This document shows positions 1-7,339 of a stretch of 10,300 bases of DNA, in pieces. Each line of letters begins with the position of its first letter. Positions within the stretch are counted from its first letter, which is position 1. Source of the stretch: Verrucomicrobiota bacterium (GTDB lineage Bacteria > Verrucomicrobiota > Verrucomicrobiia > Verrucomicrobiales > Verrucomicrobiaceae); assembly GCA_023428335.1 (NCBI GenBank), contig JAEYYS010000302.1:1-10300 (forward strand), read 5' to 3'. The position numbers were made by a program, and so were the translations under genes. Under the pieces are notes generated by a model. The model saw only the letters and a program-made list of their open reading frames with translations, had not been told where the DNA came from and did no database searches.

Positions 1-923
1 ACAGCCCCATGCTCGATCGCACCCTGACGCTGCCGATGGATCTGTTTCTGTACCTGGGCGACAACATCTATGCCGACACCGAGGACATGGGCGTGATGCG
101 GGCCAAATACCAGGCTTTGGCGAACAGCCGCTTCCATCGCGGCCTGCTCGAGCGTGCGCCGGTGCTCGCCACCTGGGACGACCACGACTTTGGCGTCAAC
201 GACGGCGGCGCCGACTACCCCAAGCGGCGCGAGGCGCAAAAGGAATTCCTCGACTGGCTGCAGGTGCCGGCCGACTCGCCAAAGCGCAGCCGCGAGGGCG
301 TGTACGAGGCCCGCCTCTTCGGTCCCGCGGAGCACTCGGTGCAGGTCATCCTGCTCGACACCCGCTACTTTCGCAGCCCGCTCAAACGCGTGCCCAAGAG
401 CGAGGCCGGTGTCGGCGGCAGTGCCGTGCCGAACGATGATCCAGAGGCCACCGTGCTCGGCGAGGCGCAGTGGCGCTGGCTGGAGGAACAACTGCGCCAG
501 CCGGCGCGCCTGCGCCTGATCGCCTCCAGCATCCAGTTTGCCGCCGCCGCCAGCGGCAGCGAGAGCTGGGCGAACTTTCCGCGCGAGCAGCGCCGCCTCA
601 TTGAACTGATCCGCCGCACCCAGGCCGAGGGCGTGCTTTTCCTCAGCGGCGACCGCCATTGGTGCGAGTTCTCGACCCTCACGCAGGATGTCCCCTATCC
701 CCTGCATGATTTGACCGCCAGCTCGATGACCCAGATCCACCCGCGCGGCACGCCGACGCCGAACGCCCATCGCTCTTTGCCCAAGACCTTCCACCAACCC
801 AACGTCGGCACCCTCGACATCGACTGGCAGGCTGCCGACCCTGCATTGCGCCTGCGCATCGTCGATGAAGCGGGCGCGGTCCAGATCGAGAAAACCCTGC
901 GCCTCGGCGAACTGCGTCCCTGA
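1..923 (+). CDS. PhoD-like metallophosphatase, C-terminal part (5' end outside window)
   Basis: The reading frame is open from base 3 (Ser-Pro precede the first visible Met at 9), so the gene almost certainly starts upstream and the Met at 9 is internal. Numbering from that Met (304 residues), the metal-binding blocks of the PhoD alkaline phosphatase/phosphodiesterase family appear in order: GDNIY at 17-21, WDDHDFGVND at 56-65, LLDTRYFR at 115-122, and SGDRHWCEF at 213-221 near the C-terminus. Known members hydrolyse phosphate mono- or diesters using Fe/Ca centres and are usually exported. The N-terminal part, including any signal peptide and the first metal ligand, is not visible, so localisation cannot be judged. 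The C-terminal stretch after about residue 265 resembles a short beta-rich tail. The substrate is unknown; a phospholipase D-like or phosphodiesterase role is equally possible. The family assignment is firm. Confidence 0.9.
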   Translation, partial: SPMLDRTLTLPMDLFLYLGDNIYADTEDMGVMRAKYQALANSRFHRGLLERAPVLATWDDHDFGVNDGGADYPKRREAQKEFLDWLQVPADSPKRSREGVYEARLFGPAEHSVQVILLDTRYFRSPLKRVPKSEAGVGGSAVPNDDPEATVLGEAQWRWLEEQLRQPARLRLIASSIQFAAAASGSESWANFPREQRRLIELIRRTQAEGVLFLSGDRHWCEFSTLTQDVPYPLHDLTASSMTQIHPRGTPTPNAHRSLPKTFHQPNVGTLDIDWQAADPALRLRIVDEAGAVQIEKTLRLGELRP

Positions 924-989
924 ACCGTTCGCGCTTGCACCCGGCCATCGGCGTCGCCAGAGTATGCGCCCAACCCGCATTACCCCCTC

Positions 990-1877
990 ATGAGCAGCCA
1001 AAACATCGCCTTTGTCGGAGTCGGACGCATGGGAGCCAACATGGCCCGTCGCCTGCAGGACTGCGGCCACCGCATCACCGCCGTTTACGACGCCCACCGC
1101 CCGATCGCGGAAAGCCTCGCCACCGAACTCGGCTGCGCCGCACCCGCCAGCCTGCGCGAGGTCACCGCCGCCGCCGACCTGATCTTCACGGTCGTCACCA
1201 ACGACGCCGCCATGGAAGCCATCTTCTTCCAGCCGGACGACAACCTGCTGCGAGGCGCCGAGGGTCGCACCTTCATCAACTGCGCGACGCTGTCGCCCGC
1301 CATCCACCGCCGGGTCGACGCCGCCGCGCGCGCCGCCGGTGCCGACTGCCTGGAGGCCGCCATGGCCTCGTCGATCAGCCACGCCCGCGAAGGCAAGCTT
1401 TACCTCATGGTCGGCGGCGAGGAAGCCGTTTACCAGCGCCTGCTGCCGGTGCTCGAACAGATGAGCGTCAACCGTCGCCACGTCGGCGCCATGGGTCGCG
1501 CCGCCGAGGTCAAGGCCCTGGTCAACATGGTGATGAACATCAACACCGCCGGCCTCGCCGAGGGCCTCGGCCTTGCCGCCGCGCTCGGTCACGACCTCGG
1601 CATGATCCGCGAGGTGTTCAGCCAGACCGGCGCCAACAGCCGCGTCCTGGAGACCGATGGCGCCGACATGGTCGCGCGCGAGCACGACTGCTGGTTCTCC
1701 GCCGAACACGCCGCCAAGGACAGTGGCATCGCCGCCGGCCTGGCCGCGGAGGCCGGCCTCAACCTGCCGCTCAACAGCGCCACCCAGGCCCAGTATGACC
1801 GCATGGTCGCCCTCGGCCTCGGCGGGCTCGACAAGTCCGGCATCGCCGAACTGACCTTCAAGGATCGCCACGGCTGA
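990..1877 (+). CDS. NAD(P)-dependent beta-hydroxyacid dehydrogenase (3-hydroxyisobutyrate dehydrogenase family)
   Basis: A 295-residue protein of normal family length. The N-terminal Rossmann domain has the dinucleotide motif GVGRMG (Gly10, Gly12, Gly15). The all-helical C-terminal half carries the expected catalytic lysine in VKALVN (Lys175, with Asn179) and the late KD pair (Lys243-Asp244) followed by a conserved-looking GGLDKSG segment. Family members oxidise or reduce small beta-hydroxyacids such as 3-hydroxyisobutyrate, tartronate semialdehyde or succinic semialdehyde in the cytosol. The substrate-binding loop is atypical: where relatives have DAPVSGG, this protein reads EAAMASS (122-128), so the usual substrate-carboxylate-binding serine is alanine. 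Substrate should therefore not be transferred from named relatives; an imine-reductase-like or other activity is possible. No Shine-Dalgarno is visible (the upstream bases are pyrimidine-rich). The gene lies 66 bp after the phosphatase and 25 bp before the transporter, fitting a shared transcript. Confidence 0.9.
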   Translation: MSSQNIAFVGVGRMGANMARRLQDCGHRITAVYDAHRPIAESLATELGCAAPASLREVTAAADLIFTVVTNDAAMEAIFFQPDDNLLRGAEGRTFINCATLSPAIHRRVDAAARAAGADCLEAAMASSISHAREGKLYLMVGGEEAVYQRLLPVLEQMSVNRRHVGAMGRAAEVKALVNMVMNINTAGLAEGLGLAAALGHDLGMIREVFSQTGANSRVLETDGADMVAREHDCWFSAEHAAKDSGIAAGLAAEAGLNLPLNSATQAQYDRMVALGLGGLDKSGIAELTFKDRHG

Positions 1878-1902
1878 GACCGGCGGCCCTTGCACCACGC
1901 TC

Positions 1903-3195
1903 ATGCCTTCCAACGTCCGGCTCTTCCTGGCGTTTCGGCTGCTGTTCAACTGCCGCTTCTATTACCCGGTCTACACCATCCTCTTCCTCGACCTCGGCCT
2001 CAGCCTGGGCGAGTTCGCGGCACTCAACGTCATCTGGGCGCTCACCATCGTCCTGCTGGAGGTGCCCTCGGGTGCGCTCGCCGACCGCTTCGGCCGCCGA
2101 CCGCTGGTCGTCGCCGCCGGCTGGCTGATGGTCGCCGAAATGGCCCTGCTCTGCCTGATGCCGCCGGGCCGGCACGATCTGGTGTTCTGGATGTTTGTCG
2201 TCAACCGCATCCTCAGCGGCACGGCCGAGGCCTGCGCCAGCGGTGCCGATGAGGCCCTGGCCTACGACAGCCTGGCCGCGAACGAGCGCACCCGCCAGTG
2301 GCCGGCGGTCATGGCGCGACTGAGCCGGCTCATGGCGATCGGCTTCATCATCTCCTCGATCAGCGGCGGCCTGCTTTACGATCACGAGCGCGTGCTGTCC
2401 CTGCTCAGTGGCCTGGGTCTGCCGGCGCTGGATCGGACCTGGACGATGAAGCTGCCGCTGCTGCTCAACCTGATCGCCGCCCTCGCCTGCCTGGGGGTCG
2501 CCCTGCGCCTGAGCGAAGCCGGCACGCCACCCGCCGCCAGCGGCTCCTGGACGCAGGAAACCGCGCGCGCCCTGCGCGGCATGCTCGCCACCGGTGCCTG
2601 GATCTGGCGCCATGAGGCGGCCTTCCGCCTGATCGTCTTTACGGTCGTCTTCGACAGCATCATCCGCCTCTTCCTCACCGTCGCCAGCAACTTCTACCGC
2701 CTCGTCGGCATCGACGAAGCCTGGTATGGCGTGATCGGCACGGTGGCCTCCCTGCTCGGCCTGGCCAGCGCCGGCCTGATGGAACGCATGACCCGGCACG
2801 GCCGCGAGCGCGACCACTTTCTCTTCGTCGCCGCCCTGACCTTTGCCGGCCTGCTCGGTGCCGCCCACCCGCAGCCGGGCTGGACCGGCATCGCCCTGAT
2901 CCTGCCGCTCATGCTCGCCATGCGCTTCCTGCAGTTCTTTGTGTCGCACCATCTCAACGCCGCCGCCGATTCCGCCCATCGCGCCACGGTGCTGAGCTTT
3001 CGCGGCCTGACCACCAACCTTGCCTACGGCCTGCTCACCCTGCTGTTCGGCTGGCACACCGGATGGTTGCAGGGACGGCTCGAACTGCCCGCCGAGGATC
3101 CGGGTGTCTTTGCCGCCAGCCTGCAGCTCTGGCCGTGGTGGTTTGCCGGCAGCCTCGCCCTGGCCCTGCTGGTGCTGCGTTGGCGGCGGCGCTGA
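1903..3195 (+). CDS. MFS transporter, 12 predicted membrane segments
   Basis: A 430-residue very hydrophobic protein. The MFS motif A is clear between helices 2 and 3: GALADRFGRR at 57-66, preceded by EVPS (53-56). A second recognisable segment, SGADEALAYDSL (113-124), matches the helix 4-5 region of the subgroup with an EVP-type motif A. A hydrophilic central loop around 204-225 separates the two six-helix halves, and RATVLSFRGL (360-369) lies before helix 11. It should sit in the inner membrane and exchange or export a small solute. The subgroup includes both uptake carriers and drug-efflux-like proteins, so substrate and direction cannot be told. The gene begins 25 bp after the oxidoreductase, so the two may act on one metabolite. 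The start at 1903 gives a short N-terminus directly before helix 1 and lacks a Shine-Dalgarno. The protein ends with Arg-rich WRRR, consistent with a cytoplasmic C-terminus. Confidence 0.9.
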   Translation: MPSNVRLFLAFRLLFNCRFYYPVYTILFLDLGLSLGEFAALNVIWALTIVLLEVPSGALADRFGRRPLVVAAGWLMVAEMALLCLMPPGRHDLVFWMFVVNRILSGTAEACASGADEALAYDSLAANERTRQWPAVMARLSRLMAIGFIISSISGGLLYDHERVLSLLSGLGLPALDRTWTMKLPLLLNLIAALACLGVALRLSEAGTPPAASGSWTQETARALRGMLATGAWIWRHEAAFRLIVFTVVFDSIIRLFLTVASNFYRLVGIDEAWYGVIGTVASLLGLASAGLMERMTRHGRERDHFLFVAALTFAGLLGAAHPQPGWTGIALILPLMLAMRFLQFFVSHHLNAAADSAHRATVLSFRGLTTNLAYGLLTLLFGWHTGWLQGRLELPAEDPGVFAASLQLWPWWFAGSLALALLVLRWRRR

Positions 3196-3210
3196 GACGG
3201 CCACGGATGG

Positions 3211-3256
3211 ACCGCACCCGACTGCTCAAAACCGGCCATTTCCACCGCACCCGACT
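3211..3256. repeat. Pair of 13-bp direct repeats between convergent genes
   Basis: The 13-mer ACCGCACCCGACT occurs at 3211-3223 and again at 3244-3256, 33 bp apart, in the 60-bp gap between the converging MFS and esterase genes. The second copy touches the esterase stop codon. It is followed by a small hairpin (CTCAG at 3255-3259 with CTGAG at 3265-3269, 5-nt loop). There is no T-run after it, so a factor-independent terminator is not supported. The role is unknown; a small local duplication is the simplest explanation. Confidence 0.5.
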
Positions 3257-4581
3257 CAGCGCCTCTGAGCGCGGATGTGCTCGAGCGCGGCCTCCTGCAT
3301 GAAGCGGATCGCCGCCGGCGTGTTGGTGTGACCGGCCAGCACATCGGCATGCAGTTTCTTAGCCACCGGCAGGGCATTGTAGGCAGCCAGCACGCTGGTC
3401 GGCGGGCAGGTCACATCGATGTAACCCACCGTCACCGCCGCCCCCTGGCAGCGGGCGCGTGCGGCAAAGTTCACGGCATCGACATAACGCGCGGTCTGCT
3501 GCACCGCCGGGTCGGGCCGGCCGTCCGCTCCGGCAGGCACCAACTTGGGCCAGCCGTTGACCCGGCCGACCGCCGCGCCGCTGTGATCGCAGCCCGCCGG
3601 CACACCGGCGCAGATGAAACTGACACGGGCGTCGAGGCCGGCCGCGGCCAGAGCTTGATACCCGCCCTGGCTGGAGCCGTAAACGATCAGCGTGCGACCA
3701 TCCCACTCCGGCTGGGCGGTGAGAAAGTCGATGGCGCGAACGACACGCAGGAACATGCCGGTGAAGTAGTTCTGCTGGCGCTCCATGCGGCCGGCATACC
3801 GGTAGTCCTTGAGCGCCCCGGCAGCCTGGGCCGTGTAGAAGGCCTCGGGCCGACCATTGGGCAGGCCGTGGGCGTTGATGTCGAGCGCCAGCATGCCACC
3901 CTCCCTGGCCGCCCAGGCGGCACTGCCGGCCAGACTGGCACTGCGCACGCCAGCGCCATGCACGGTGAGCACTGCCGGCAGACTGCCGGGACGCGCACCG
4001 ACCGGGCGACTGAGGTAACCGGACACCGGTGCTCCCAGGCAAGCGACCTTGATGTCGAAACACTCAAGCTTCACCGCCGCCGGAGCATTGGCCGCAGCAG
4101 CAGGTGCCGGCACGGGCACCAGCTCTGCCGCCGGTTCGACCGCAGCCAGCGCGGCTTTTTGCGCCGACCAGAAGGCGTCAAAGTCGTCCGGCACCGGCAG
4201 GCTCGGGCGGATCTCCTGGGGATCGTAGCCTGCCCCGGCCAGGGCCGAGGCTTTGCCGGCGGTGGCGCGCAACAGCAGGAAGCCCGGCTCGTCCAGCTTG
4301 CCTTCCAGACGCCCCTTGCCGCCGCTCAGACGCACCTGCACCGGCGCTTGCGGGTCGACACCGTCCTTCGACAGCACGCAGGTCACCGTCACATCCTCCG
4401 CTGGCTTGCCACCCTGGCTGGCCTCAAGGAGGAAGACCGCCGTCTCGCCGCGCTTGTAGAGCGCGTCGGCACGCTCGACCGAGGTTTTCAGGCGCAGAAC
4501 CGGTGCGGGCGGTGGCGACGTTTTTACCTGGGCGGACAGGGGCACGGCAAGGCAGAGACAGGAGAGGAGCAGGCGGATCAT
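3256..4581 (-). CDS. Secreted acetylxylan esterase-like alpha/beta hydrolase (CE7/AXE1-type)
   Basis: A 441-residue protein starting at the ATG at 4581-4579. This start gives a clean signal peptide (MIRLLLSCLCLAVPLSA, cleavage near Ala17). The frame stays open upstream to 5277, but that part lies antisense to the kinase gene and has no secretory logic. Residues about 30-120 look like a beta-sandwich, followed by the family's entry segment RPSLPVPDDFDAFW (125-138). An Ala/Pro-rich stretch (150-169) looks like a flexible insertion. The alpha/beta-hydrolase core shows the HGAG oxyanion region (208-211), the nucleophile elbow GSSQGG (302-307, Ser304), and probable triad partners Asp389 (GYIDVTCPP) and His418 (AGHTN). 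CE7 enzymes remove acetyl groups from xylo-oligosaccharides and cephalosporin C. Secretion suggests action on acetylated polysaccharide fragments in the periplasm or outside. The gene is divergent from the kinase-like gene across 178 bp. Family confidence is high; substrate is inferred. Confidence 0.9.
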   Translation of the reverse strand: MIRLLLSCLCLAVPLSAQVKTSPPPAPVLRLKTSVERADALYKRGETAVFLLEASQGGKPAEDVTVTCVLSKDGVDPQAPVQVRLSGGKGRLEGKLDEPGFLLLRATAGKASALAGAGYDPQEIRPSLPVPDDFDAFWSAQKAALAAVEPAAELVPVPAPAAAANAPAAVKLECFDIKVACLGAPVSGYLSRPVGARPGSLPAVLTVHGAGVRSASLAGSAAWAAREGGMLALDINAHGLPNGRPEAFYTAQAAGALKDYRYAGRMERQQNYFTGMFLRVVRAIDFLTAQPEWDGRTLIVYGSSQGGYQALAAAGLDARVSFICAGVPAGCDHSGAAVGRVNGWPKLVPAGADGRPDPAVQQTARYVDAVNFAARARCQGAAVTVGYIDVTCPPTSVLAAYNALPVAKKLHADVLAGHTNTPAAIRFMQEAALEHIRAQRR

Positions 4582-4759
4582 GGCGACGGATTTCAACGCG
4601 CGTGACGCTGGCGGTCTTCGAAACCCGGCAAGAAAAGTCCACGGCAACTGAACGCACCGGACCTGAACACCGTCAAAGCCCCGTCTTGACCCCGCCGCAG
4701 GTGGCCGCCACCATGACGGACCCAACCGGAGCCCCGATGCCCAACCCCGCGCCCACCGC
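4582..4759. promoter_or_regulatory. Divergent intergenic region between esterase and kinase-like genes
   Basis: These 178 bp separate two divergently transcribed genes and must hold both promoters if neither gene belongs to a longer transcript. I see no convincing -35/-10 pair. A TTGACC at 4686-4691 (plus strand) has only CACCAT at the expected -10 distance. Local structure includes a perfect 13-bp palindrome (listed separately) and an imperfect direct repeat, CTGAACGCACCG at 4648-4659 and CTGAACACCG at 4663-4672. Neither start has a Shine-Dalgarno. Confidence 0.45.
4700..4712. promoter_or_regulatory. 13-bp perfect palindrome, candidate operator
   Basis: GGTGGC (4700-4705) and GCCACC (4707-4712) are exact reverse complements around a single central C. 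The site lies 47 bp upstream of the kinase-like start and about 120 bp upstream of the esterase start, a position suited to a dimeric regulator. In GC-rich DNA such a short palindrome can arise by chance, so the regulatory reading is tentative. Confidence 0.25.
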
Positions 4760-7336
4760 ATGAGCCCACCGGACAGCAGCGGCCTGCAACTGCAGGATCG
4801 CATCGGTATCGGCAGTTGTGGCGAGGTCTTCCGCGCCTCCACCGAAGGCCGGGCCTGCGCGGTCAAGCTGTTCTCGGCGATGTCCATCAACCGGCGTGCC
4901 CTCGAAAACACCCTGCGGCGTCTGGCCACCCTGCCGCCGCATCCCGGGGTCCTGCCCGTTGAACAGTTTGAAATCGGCAGCGGCCCGTGCCGCCTGGTCA
5001 TGCCGCTGGTCGGCACCCTCGAACGCGATGTCCAAGGCCGCCGGATCTGGCGCGCACCCACCTTGGAACCGCTGTGTGAATCCGGGCTCGACCCCGAGCG
5101 CGCTTGGAACCTCATCCACCAAATCGCCGAAGCCCTGGCCTGGCTGCACCGCCACGGGCTCGTCCACGGCAACCTGCGACCGGCCAACATTTTTCTCGAA
5201 GCCGGCCCGCCAGAGAATGCCCGCCTGACTGACCTCGCGCAGGGCTGGGTCGGCGGCGTGCACCGGCTCGACCTCACCGATCATTTCCTCAACCTCGCCC
5301 CCGAGCAGGCCGAGAATCCCGACGCTGTCTTCCAAGGCCTCGGCGCCGGCGCGGACGTCTACAGCTTCGGCGTGCTCGCCTACCGCCTGCTCACCGGCCG
5401 ACGCCCACGCGGTGCCGAAGTCTGGGCGGCGCAAACCGCCTTCGTCGCGGAAAAAGCCGCCGCCGGCCTGGCCTACGGCATCGACCAGGCTGCCCTGCTC
5501 GCCGCCGTGCGCGCCCAACCCAAGATCGAGTGGCCGCAACCCCCAACCGACAAATGGGACGAGCGCCGCCGGCACATTCTCGAACGCTGTCTCGATCTCA
5601 ATGCCGCGGCGCGCTGGGCCGACATGCGCGAGGTGCTGCGCGAATTCGAGGTGCTGGAAGCGGATCGCCAGATCGAGGCCAGCCGCGACTGGGTCGATCT
5701 GGAACGTCGCGCCCAGGCGCGGCGCGTGCTGGGCCTGCAGATCCTCGCTGCCTGTCTCGCCGCCCTGCTCGTGGCCGGCGGCGCAACTGCTTTCCTGATG
5801 CTGCACCAAGCCCGCCAGGCTGGGCAGGCCGCGCAGACCGAAGTCACCGCCCTGCGTACCGACCTCAGTGCCGGCGAACAGCGGCGCAGCGAGCTGTCGG
5901 CAGAACTCGAACGCGCCCACACCGCCCTGCGTGCCGCCGAAGTCCGCCGCGGCGAGGCCCAGGCCGCGGTCGATCAGTTTCTCACCCTGCTGCTGGAATT
6001 TCCTGCCGGCGACGAGCTGGAGTCGGGTCTGGTGCGCAGCCAACTCGATGATGCCTTGCGCTTTTGCCTCGCCAGCCTGCCGACGCTGGAAGCCGACCCC
6101 GCGCTCGGCTTCGAACGCCTGCGCGCCTACGCCAACCTCGGGCGCATTCACCTGCGCCTGCGCGAACACGGACCGGCACGCGAGTTCCTCGACAAGGCAC
6201 GCAAGCAGGGCGAGATCCTGCTGCGCCAACCGCCCACCGGGGCAGCTCTCGGACTGATCCACACCTGGCAGGGACGCACCTGTCTGCTGCTCGCGGATTT
6301 GCATGAACGCCGCGCCGAGCGGGCCACCGCACTGGAGCGCCTGCGCGAAGCCGCCCACAGCCTGGGCGAAGGCTTGGTAGCCGACCCAACCAACCGGCCG
6401 GCCCGCCAGGAAGCCGCACGCGCCTGGCTGCAATTCGGCCTGCTCAGTCGCCAGCAGGGCGGCTTGGACGAGGCCCGCAAGGCCCTGATCCGGGTACGCG
6501 AAACGCTCGATGCCAAACAGCTCGGCGACGCCCCCCTGCCCGAGGAAAGCTTCCTGCTGGCGCGCACCCGCTTTGCTGAGGGCCTCGTCCAGCGCGACGC
6601 CGGCCAGGCGCGTGAAGCCCTCGACACCCTGCTGGAGGCCGTCACCGAGATGGGCCGCCTGGTTGCCGGCAGCTCACCGCGTCATCAAGGTCAGGCCCTG
6701 CTGCTGGCCGAAGCCTACACCGAACTCGCCGAACTCATCGCCCGCCAGGTCGGCGCCAAGGAAGCGCGCGAGGCGCACGATCAGGCCGTGCCGGTGCTGC
6801 TCGAACTCAACCGCCTGCACCCCGAATGGGCCGACGTGAAGTACCTGCTCTCCCGCAACTACGGCGCCATCTCCCTGCTCGAACGCGACCTCGGCAACCG
6901 CGAGACCGCGGTGAAGAAAAAGCAGGACGCCATCGAACTGGTGAACGAAATCCTCGCCGACGAGGCCGACAACCCGCGCCTGCGCGCCCTGCAGGCGCGT
7001 CTGCGCGGCGAGTACGCCGAACTCATGTCCGACCTCGGCAAGCCGGAGGCCGCTCTGCCCATCCTCGAACAGGCCATCGCCGCTGCCGTCGAACTGCTGG
7101 CCGGCGAAGACGGCGGCCGATTCACCCACGAACGCCGCGCCGCTGAAATCCAGCTCGCCCAGATGTACGGTGTGCTCGGCCACACCCACCAGAGCCTGAA
7201 GCAGACGGCCGAGGCCAAGGCCGCCTTCACCACGGCACTCGAACGCTGGCAGAAACTCGCCGCCCTGATGCCGGGCGACGAAACCCTGCAGCAGGGCCTG
7301 ACCTGGACGCGCGAACGGCTCGCCAAACTGAAGTGA
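4760..7336 (+). CDS. Membrane-anchored Ser/Thr kinase-like protein (probable pseudokinase) with TPR-like C-terminus
   Basis: An 858-residue protein. Residues about 11-300 form a eukaryotic-type protein-kinase fold: glycine loop IGIGSCGEV (15-23), ATP-contacting lysine in CAVKLF (Lys36), APE triplet LAPEQ (179-183) and the helix-F aspartate in GADVYSFGV (Asp199). The catalytic loop reads VHGNLRPANIF (135-145) instead of the usual HRDLKPxN pattern. The catalytic aspartate is thus Asn138 and the neighbouring lysine is Arg140, although the Mg-binding Asn143 remains. DFG is replaced by DLA (158-160). ATP binding is plausible; phosphotransfer is doubtful. One membrane helix follows (about 323-348) after an Arg-rich flank, then a coiled coil (about 350-407) and a long helical region (about 425-855) with TPR-like helix pairs such as RLRAYANLGRIHLRLREHGPA (453-473 includes the core of one). 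The kinase-like half should be cytoplasmic and the TPR half on the other side of the inner membrane. A scaffold or sensor role is inferred. No Shine-Dalgarno is visible; the start at 4760 is the first in-frame ATG. Confidence 0.88.
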   Translation: MSPPDSSGLQLQDRIGIGSCGEVFRASTEGRACAVKLFSAMSINRRALENTLRRLATLPPHPGVLPVEQFEIGSGPCRLVMPLVGTLERDVQGRRIWRAPTLEPLCESGLDPERAWNLIHQIAEALAWLHRHGLVHGNLRPANIFLEAGPPENARLTDLAQGWVGGVHRLDLTDHFLNLAPEQAENPDAVFQGLGAGADVYSFGVLAYRLLTGRRPRGAEVWAAQTAFVAEKAAAGLAYGIDQAALLAAVRAQPKIEWPQPPTDKWDERRRHILERCLDLNAAARWADMREVLREFEVLEADRQIEASRDWVDLERRAQARRVLGLQILAACLAALLVAGGATAFLMLHQARQAGQAAQTEVTALRTDLSAGEQRRSELSAELERAHTALRAAEVRRGEAQAAVDQFLTLLLEFPAGDELESGLVRSQLDDALRFCLASLPTLEADPALGFERLRAYANLGRIHLRLREHGPAREFLDKARKQGEILLRQPPTGAALGLIHTWQGRTCLLLADLHERRAERATALERLREAAHSLGEGLVADPTNRPARQEAARAWLQFGLLSRQQGGLDEARKALIRVRETLDAKQLGDAPLPEESFLLARTRFAEGLVQRDAGQAREALDTLLEAVTEMGRLVAGSSPRHQGQALLLAEAYTELAELIARQVGAKEAREAHDQAVPVLLELNRLHPEWADVKYLLSRNYGAISLLERDLGNRETAVKKKQDAIELVNEILADEADNPRLRALQARLRGEYAELMSDLGKPEAALPILEQAIAAAVELLAGEDGGRFTHERRAAEIQLAQMYGVLGHTHQSLKQTAEAKAAFTTALERWQKLAALMPGDETLQQGLTWTRERLAKLK

Positions 7337-7339
7337 GTC

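Noticed and set aside
935..966. Possible sigma70-type promoter before the dehydrogenase (TTGCAC then AGTATG)
   Set aside because: The spacing to the best -10-like hexamer is 20 bp and the hexamer is poor; at 17 bp the sequence is CAGAGT.
1858..3204. 448-codon minus-strand open frame opposite the MFS gene
   Set aside because: The translation is hydrophilic, Gln/Gly/Glu-rich and domain-free; the opposite strand encodes an obvious 12-helix transporter with motif A.
3255..3269. Small hairpin at the esterase 3' end as a terminator
   Set aside because: It has only a 5-bp stem and no T-run on either strand, so a factor-independent terminator is not supported.
3277..4605. 442-codon plus-strand open frame opposite the esterase gene
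   Set aside because: It is antisense to the esterase catalytic triad and signal peptide and shows no family features of its own.
4686..4714. TTGACC as a -35 box for the kinase-like gene
   Set aside because: The hexamer 17 bp downstream is CACCAT, which does not resemble a -10 box.
4582..5277. N-terminal extension of the esterase frame upstream of its signal peptide
   Set aside because: The extra 232 codons overlap the kinase gene on the other strand, and using them would bury the signal peptide inside the protein.
4673..6433. Long 586-codon minus-strand open frame across the kinase-like gene
   Set aside because: It lies wholly antisense to a gene with clear kinase motifs, and its translation is low-complexity Gln/Gly/Ala without a recognisable domain. 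This is typical of the antisense frame of GC-rich genes.
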